From positions 1 through 45,703 of the forward strand of contig CAKRRH010000013.1 of the NCBI GenBank assembly GCA_934394855.1: a stretch of DNA of 45,703 bases, in the 5' to 3' direction. Positions 41,837 to 45,703 of the stretch are shown piece by piece. The notes below the pieces were generated by a model, which saw only the letters and a program-made list of their open reading frames with translations, did no database searches and was not told the DNA's origin. The stretch's first letter is position 1. Every line of letters begins with the position of its first letter. A program made the translations under genes and the position numbers. Origin of the DNA: an uncultured Eubacteriales bacterium. GTDB lineage: Bacteria > Bacillota > Clostridia > Oscillospirales > Acutalibacteraceae.

Positions 41837-43750
41837 ATGATTAAAGTAACACTCAAAAACGGCGAAGTAAAGGAATTTGAGAAAGGAATCACAATTGCCG
41901 ACGCCGCAAAACAAATTAGCATGGGACTATATCGCAACGCTACCTGCGCTCATGTAAACGGAAAGGTAACCGACCTTCGCGAAACACTCGACGAGGACTG
42001 CGAGCTGTCGATTCTCACATTTGACGACGAGGACGGCAAAAAGGCATTTTGGCATACCACATCTCATGTAATGGCTCAGGCAATTTTGCGCCTGTTCCCC
42101 AATACCAAATTTGCAATCGGTCCTGCAATCAACAACGGATTCTATTATGATATGGATGTTGAAAAGCCGTTTTCAACAGAAGATCTCGAAAAGATTGAGA
42201 ACGAAATGAAGAAAATCGTCAAGGAAGACCCCGAAATCAGAAGATTCTACCTCTCCCCCGACGAAGCCATTGCAAAAGTCTCAAAGGACGGCGAGATTTA
42301 TAAAGAAGAGCTTATTCGCGAACACGCGGGAAAAGGCGAAAAAATCAGCTTTTACGAGCAGGGCGAATTTTATGACCTCTGCGCAGGTCCTCACCTGATG
42401 AGCGTTTCTCCGATCAAGGCAATCAAATTGACATCTGTTGCCGGCGCATATTGGAGAGGCGACGAGAAAAACAAGATGCTTTGCAGAGTTTACGGAATTT
42501 CATTCCCGAAAAAATCAATGCTCGACGAATATCTTGAGCGCCTTGAAGAGGCTAAAAAGCGTGATCACCGCAAGCTCGGCAAAGAGCTCGGTTTGTTCAT
42601 GATCACCGAGGAAGGTCCGGGATTCCCGTTCTTCCTGCCTAACGGAATGATCCTTAAAAATACGCTAATTGACTACTGGCGTCAGATCCACACCCGTGAC
42701 GGATATGTTGAAATATCAAGCCCGATGATGTTAAACCGCAAGCTTTGGGAAACATCGGGTCACTGGGATCATTATAAAGAAAATATGTACACCACCGTCA
42801 TCGACGACACAGACTTTGCAATCAAGCCGATGAACTGCCCGGGCGGAATGCTTGTTTATAAATCTCAGATGCATTCATACCGTGATTTGCCGATCAGAAT
42901 GGGCGAACTCGGACTTGTTCACCGTCATGAGAAATCGGGTGAGCTTCACGGTCTTATGCGTGTTCGCTGCTTTACACAGGACGACGCTCATATTTTCATG
43001 ACCCCCGACCAGATCACCTCCGAAATCAAGGGTGTTGTAAAACTCATCGACGAAGTTTACAGCCTCTTCGGATTCAAATATCATGTCGAGCTTTCGACAA
43101 AGCCTGAAAACTCGATCGGTTCGGACGAGGATTGGGAGGTTGCTACAAACGGACTTCGTGCGGCGCTTGAAGAGCTTGGTCTTGATTATGTTGTAAACGA
43201 GGGCGACGGCGCGTTCTATGGCCCGAAGATCGACTTCCACCTTGAGGATTCAATCGGCAGAACATGGCAGTGCGGCACAATTCAGCTTGACTTCCAGCTT
43301 CCGATGCGCTTTGAAGCGGAATATGTCGGTGAAGACGGCGAGAAACATCGACCGATAATGATTCACCGTGTAATTTTCGGCTCAATCGAGCGTTTCATCG
43401 GAATCCTGATTGAGCATTTCGCAGGCGCATTTCCGCTTTGGCTTGCTCCCGAACAGGTAAGAATAATTCCGGTAACCGACCGCACACACAAATATGCAAG
43501 CGATGTTTTAAGCACACTTCGTGAAAACGGAATCCGTGTAAAAATGGACGACAGAAGCGAGAAAGTCGGCTATAAAATCAGAGAAGCACAGCTTCAGAAG
43601 ATTCCCTACATGCTCGTCCTCGGCGACCGTGACGAAGAAGCGGGCGTAGTATCTGTTCGTGACCGTTCAACCGGCGAAACAACACAGATGAAGCTTGATG
43701 AATTGGTTGCAATGCTTAAAAAGGAAATTGATGAAAAAACAAGAAAATAA
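41837..43750 (+). CDS. thrS: threonyl-tRNA synthetase
   Basis: This 637-residue class II synthetase has an N-terminal TGS domain (MIKVTLKNGEVKEFEKGITI, about 1-62). An editing domain with HTTSHVMAQ follows. The catalytic core contains the zinc cysteine in PMNCPGGM, VHRHEKSGELHGLMRVR and FTQDDAHIF, with motif 3 in IHRVIFGSIERF. A C-terminal anticodon-binding domain closes the protein. I reject the upstream ATG at 41714: it lies inside the T-box and terminator and adds 41 unrelated residues. The ATG at 41837 gives the family length. Regulation is by the T-box leader. Confidence 0.97.
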   Translation: MIKVTLKNGEVKEFEKGITIADAAKQISMGLYRNATCAHVNGKVTDLRETLDEDCELSILTFDDEDGKKAFWHTTSHVMAQAILRLFPNTKFAIGPAINNGFYYDMDVEKPFSTEDLEKIENEMKKIVKEDPEIRRFYLSPDEAIAKVSKDGEIYKEELIREHAGKGEKISFYEQGEFYDLCAGPHLMSVSPIKAIKLTSVAGAYWRGDEKNKMLCRVYGISFPKKSMLDEYLERLEEAKKRDHRKLGKELGLFMITEEGPGFPFFLPNGMILKNTLIDYWRQIHTRDGYVEISSPMMLNRKLWETSGHWDHYKENMYTTVIDDTDFAIKPMNCPGGMLVYKSQMHSYRDLPIRMGELGLVHRHEKSGELHGLMRVRCFTQDDAHIFMTPDQITSEIKGVVKLIDEVYSLFGFKYHVELSTKPENSIGSDEDWEVATNGLRAALEELGLDYVVNEGDGAFYGPKIDFHLEDSIGRTWQCGTIQLDFQLPMRFEAEYVGEDGEKHRPIMIHRVIFGSIERFIGILIEHFAGAFPLWLAPEQVRIIPVTDRTHKYASDVLSTLRENGIRVKMDDRSEKVGYKIREAQLQKIPYMLVLGDRDEEAGVVSVRDRSTGETTQMKLDELVAMLKKEIDEKTRK

Positions 43751-43789
43751 AAATATAATATTTTACCATTGTGAAAGGATGGCAAAGTA

Positions 43790-45469
43790 ATGAGCGAATA
43801 TAAATCGGACATTGAAATCGCACAGGAAAACGAGATGTTGCCGATTGCAAAGGTTGCGGAGAAAATCGGTCTTTGCGGCGACGACATCGAATATTACGGC
43901 AAATATAAAGCAAAAGTTGATTACAACATATTAAAAGAGAAAAAGGACGCAAAGGACGGCAAGCTGATTTTGGTAACGGCGATAAATCCGACTCCTGCGG
44001 GTGAGGGCAAAACCACCGTCACAGTCGGACTTGGTGACGCAATGTCCCAGCTTGGCAAGCGCACGGTAATTGCCCTTCGTGAGCCCTCTCTTGGTCCTGT
44101 TTTCGGAATCAAGGGCGGCGCTGCCGGCGGCGGATATGCGCAGGTAGTTCCGATGGAGGACATCAACCTTCATTTCACGGGCGATATGCACGCAATCGGC
44201 GCTGCGAACAACCTTTTGGCGGCAATGCTTGACAACCACATTCAGCAAGGCAATGCACTTGACATTGATGTAAAATCGATCACATGGAAAAGATGCGTTG
44301 ACATGAACGACCGCCAGCTTCGATATGTTATCGACGGACTCGGCGGCAGAGTAAACGGCGTTCCCCGTGAGGACGGATTTGACATAACCGTTGCTTCCGA
44401 AATCATGGCGATTTTATGTCTTGCAACCGACATTTGCGACCTCAAAGAGCGAATCAAGTCGATCGTTGTGGGATATAACCGCAGCGGCGAGCCTGTTACC
44501 GCAGGCGATTTGAAAGCGCAGGGCGCAATGACCGCATTATTAAAAGACGCGCTAAAGCCTAATCTTGTTCAAACTCTTGAACACACGCCTGCGTTCATTC
44601 ACGGCGGTCCGTTTGCAAACATTGCTCATGGCTGTAACTCGGTAATGGCGACAAAAACAGCGCTGAAATTCGGCGATTATGTAATTACCGAGGCAGGATT
44701 CGGCGGTGATCTCGGAGCTGAAAAATTCCTCGACATAAAATGCAGAATGGCAGGGCTTGCTCCATCTGCCGTTGTAATTGTAGCAACGGTTCGTGCGCTG
44801 AAAAGTCACGGCGGAGTTGCAAAGGCAGCGCTTTCAAATGAAAATTTAAAAGCGCTCGAAAAAGGCTTGCCGAATCTTTACAAGCATATTGAAAACATGA
44901 CAAATGTATACAAACTCCCGTGCGTTGTGGCAATCAACCGATTCCCGACCGACACAGAGGCAGAACTAAAGCTTGTCGAAGATAAATGCAAGGAACACGG
45001 CGTTAATGTTGCGCTTTGCGAAGTATGGGGCAAAGGCGGCAAGGGCGGAATCAAGCTCGCAGAGGAAGTTTTGCGTCTTGTTGAACAGCCGAATGAATTT
45101 AGCTATTCATATGAAACCGACTGCTCAATTAAAGATAAAATCAATGCAATCGCAACCAAGATTTACGGTGCTGACGGCGTTGAATATACCAAAAATGCCG
45201 ACAAACAGATCGACACGCTGACCCGATTGGGATTTGACAAGTTCCCTGTTTGCATTGCGAAAACGCAATATTCACTGTCCGATGATCCGACAAAGCTCGG
45301 CAGACCGACCGGATTTAAGATCACGGTTAAAAATGTTAAGGTGTCGGCAGGCGCAGGATTCATTGTCGCTCTGACCGGCGACATCATGACAATGCCCGGA
45401 CTTCCAAAGGTCCCGAGCGCCGAAAAAATCGATGTTGACGAAAACGGCGTAATTTCAGGATTGTTTTAA
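43790..45469 (+). CDS. fhs: formate-tetrahydrofolate ligase
   Basis: This 559-residue enzyme makes 10-formyl-THF from formate, THF and ATP. It has the P-loop TPAGEGKTTVTVGLGD (near 66-81), REPSLGPVFGIKGGAAGGG, HFTGDMHAIGAANNLLAA, EAGFGGDLGAEKF and the C-terminal GFIVALTGDIMTMPGLPK. The length matches the tetrameric clostridial enzymes. It feeds one-carbon units into purine and formyl-methionine synthesis, and in acetogens into the Wood-Ljungdahl pathway; no other gene of that pathway is in the window. AAAGGA lies 10 bp before the ATG, 39 bp after thrS, so the two may be cotranscribed. Confidence 0.97.
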   Translation: MSEYKSDIEIAQENEMLPIAKVAEKIGLCGDDIEYYGKYKAKVDYNILKEKKDAKDGKLILVTAINPTPAGEGKTTVTVGLGDAMSQLGKRTVIALREPSLGPVFGIKGGAAGGGYAQVVPMEDINLHFTGDMHAIGAANNLLAAMLDNHIQQGNALDIDVKSITWKRCVDMNDRQLRYVIDGLGGRVNGVPREDGFDITVASEIMAILCLATDICDLKERIKSIVVGYNRSGEPVTAGDLKAQGAMTALLKDALKPNLVQTLEHTPAFIHGGPFANIAHGCNSVMATKTALKFGDYVITEAGFGGDLGAEKFLDIKCRMAGLAPSAVVIVATVRALKSHGGVAKAALSNENLKALEKGLPNLYKHIENMTNVYKLPCVVAINRFPTDTEAELKLVEDKCKEHGVNVALCEVWGKGGKGGIKLAEEVLRLVEQPNEFSYSYETDCSIKDKINAIATKIYGADGVEYTKNADKQIDTLTRLGFDKFPVCIAKTQYSLSDDPTKLGRPTGFKITVKNVKVSAGAGFIVALTGDIMTMPGLPKVPSAEKIDVDENGVISGLF

Positions 45470-45489
45470 AATTATATTATTTGTATTTT

Positions 45490-45530
45490 GCGAGAGGGAC
45501 TTTTTGTAAAAAGTCCCTCTCGCGCTCTTT
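45490..45530 (+). terminator. intrinsic terminator after fhs (16-bp perfect stem)
   Basis: GCGAGAGGGACTTTTT (45490-45505) and its exact complement (45508-45523) flank GT; in practice the A/T tip will open to a larger loop. It is followed by GCTCTTTT. Confidence 0.85.
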
Positions 45531-45551
45531 TCAAAACTAAAAAACATTTCC

Positions 45552-45607
45552 GGGGGATGCCTTTTTCGTGAAAAAGGTCATCCCCCACATCAATATTCAT
45601 ATTGATG
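45552..45607. repeat. two further palindromes downstream of fhs
   Basis: Arms 45552-45567 and 45570-45586 (GGGGGATGCCTTTTTC and complement, one bulged T, GT at the tip) form a second long hairpin. CATCAATAT/ATATTGATG (45588-45596 / 45599-45607) forms a third. The second has the same apical CTTTTT-GT-AAAAAG design as the fhs terminator, suggesting a dispersed hairpin element. No gene is visible from 45608 to the window end. Confidence 0.6.
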
Positions 45608-45703
45608 AACCCCCCCTTTCAAAAAGCTTCATTTATAACATATTTTTATTATGATATAGCGTAACAAAAATACCTACCTCTTAATGAATCTACAACCGTT
45701 TTT

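Noticed and set aside
1..45703. Prophage, insertion sequence, defence island or CRISPR locus
   Set aside because: No transposase, integrase, phage structural, Cas or restriction gene is found; nearly all genes are core or common accessory families.

Overview
The window looks like chromosomal DNA of a low-to-mid-G+C Firmicute of class Clostridia, most likely Oscillospiraceae/Ruminococcaceae. The support is: a secreted protein with a type I dockerin module, a class B sortase, three LytR-CpsA-Psr (LCP) proteins, a T-box in front of thrS, an L20-type leader in front of infC-rpmI-rplT, formate-tetrahydrofolate ligase, strong GGAGG ribosome binding sites and consensus sigma-A promoters. I see no insertion sequence, prophage, CRISPR array, rRNA or tRNA.

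Region 1 (1-5.1 kb, minus strand) is a galactose/methylgalactoside-type ABC importer (lipoprotein, duplicated ATPase, permease). It is followed by a small membrane protein with one InlB B-repeat, then by a separately promoted YesN-like response regulator that runs off the window. Region 2 (5.1-10 kb) holds single genes: pnuC, an LCP protein, a SAM methyltransferase, and a MATE exporter with a structured leader that looks like a tandem attenuator. Region 3 (10.1-13.8 kb, minus) is a complete ECF vitamin transporter operon (DUF4430 protein, T component, fused A1-A2 ATPase, S component). Region 4 (13.9-18.3 kb, minus) holds sortase B, an acidic zinc-ribbon protein, efp, aroQ, an endonuclease IV-like protein, a YqeG-type phosphatase and rpsU, which is not obvious because it is only 58 codons.

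Region 5 (18.3-38.9 kb, minus) is a nearly gapless array of 16 genes: rRNA/tRNA methyltransferase, dprA, topA, trmFO, plsX, rnc, radical SAM protein, smc, ftsY, rdgB, yhbY, nadD, yqeK, two LCP paralogues, rsfS and leuS. It joins chromosome maintenance, protein export, ribosome assembly, NAD synthesis, house-cleaning and wall assembly. Intergenic gaps are mostly below 50 bp and several genes overlap, so it probably behaves as one or a few long transcripts.

Region 6 (38.9-40.4 kb, minus) is infC-rpmI-rplT with an attenuator leader; infC appears to begin at an AUC codon. Region 7 (40.4-45.7 kb, plus) holds a dockerin protein, T-box-controlled thrS and fhs, and ends in three closely spaced palindromes.

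Most of the window is core genome. The parts most worth a second look are the MATE leader, the mgl-associated InlB-repeat protein, the ECF/DUF4430 operon, the N-terminal-dockerin protein and the rpsU leader. Start positions were chosen from ribosome binding sites and family alignment from memory; none was checked with software.
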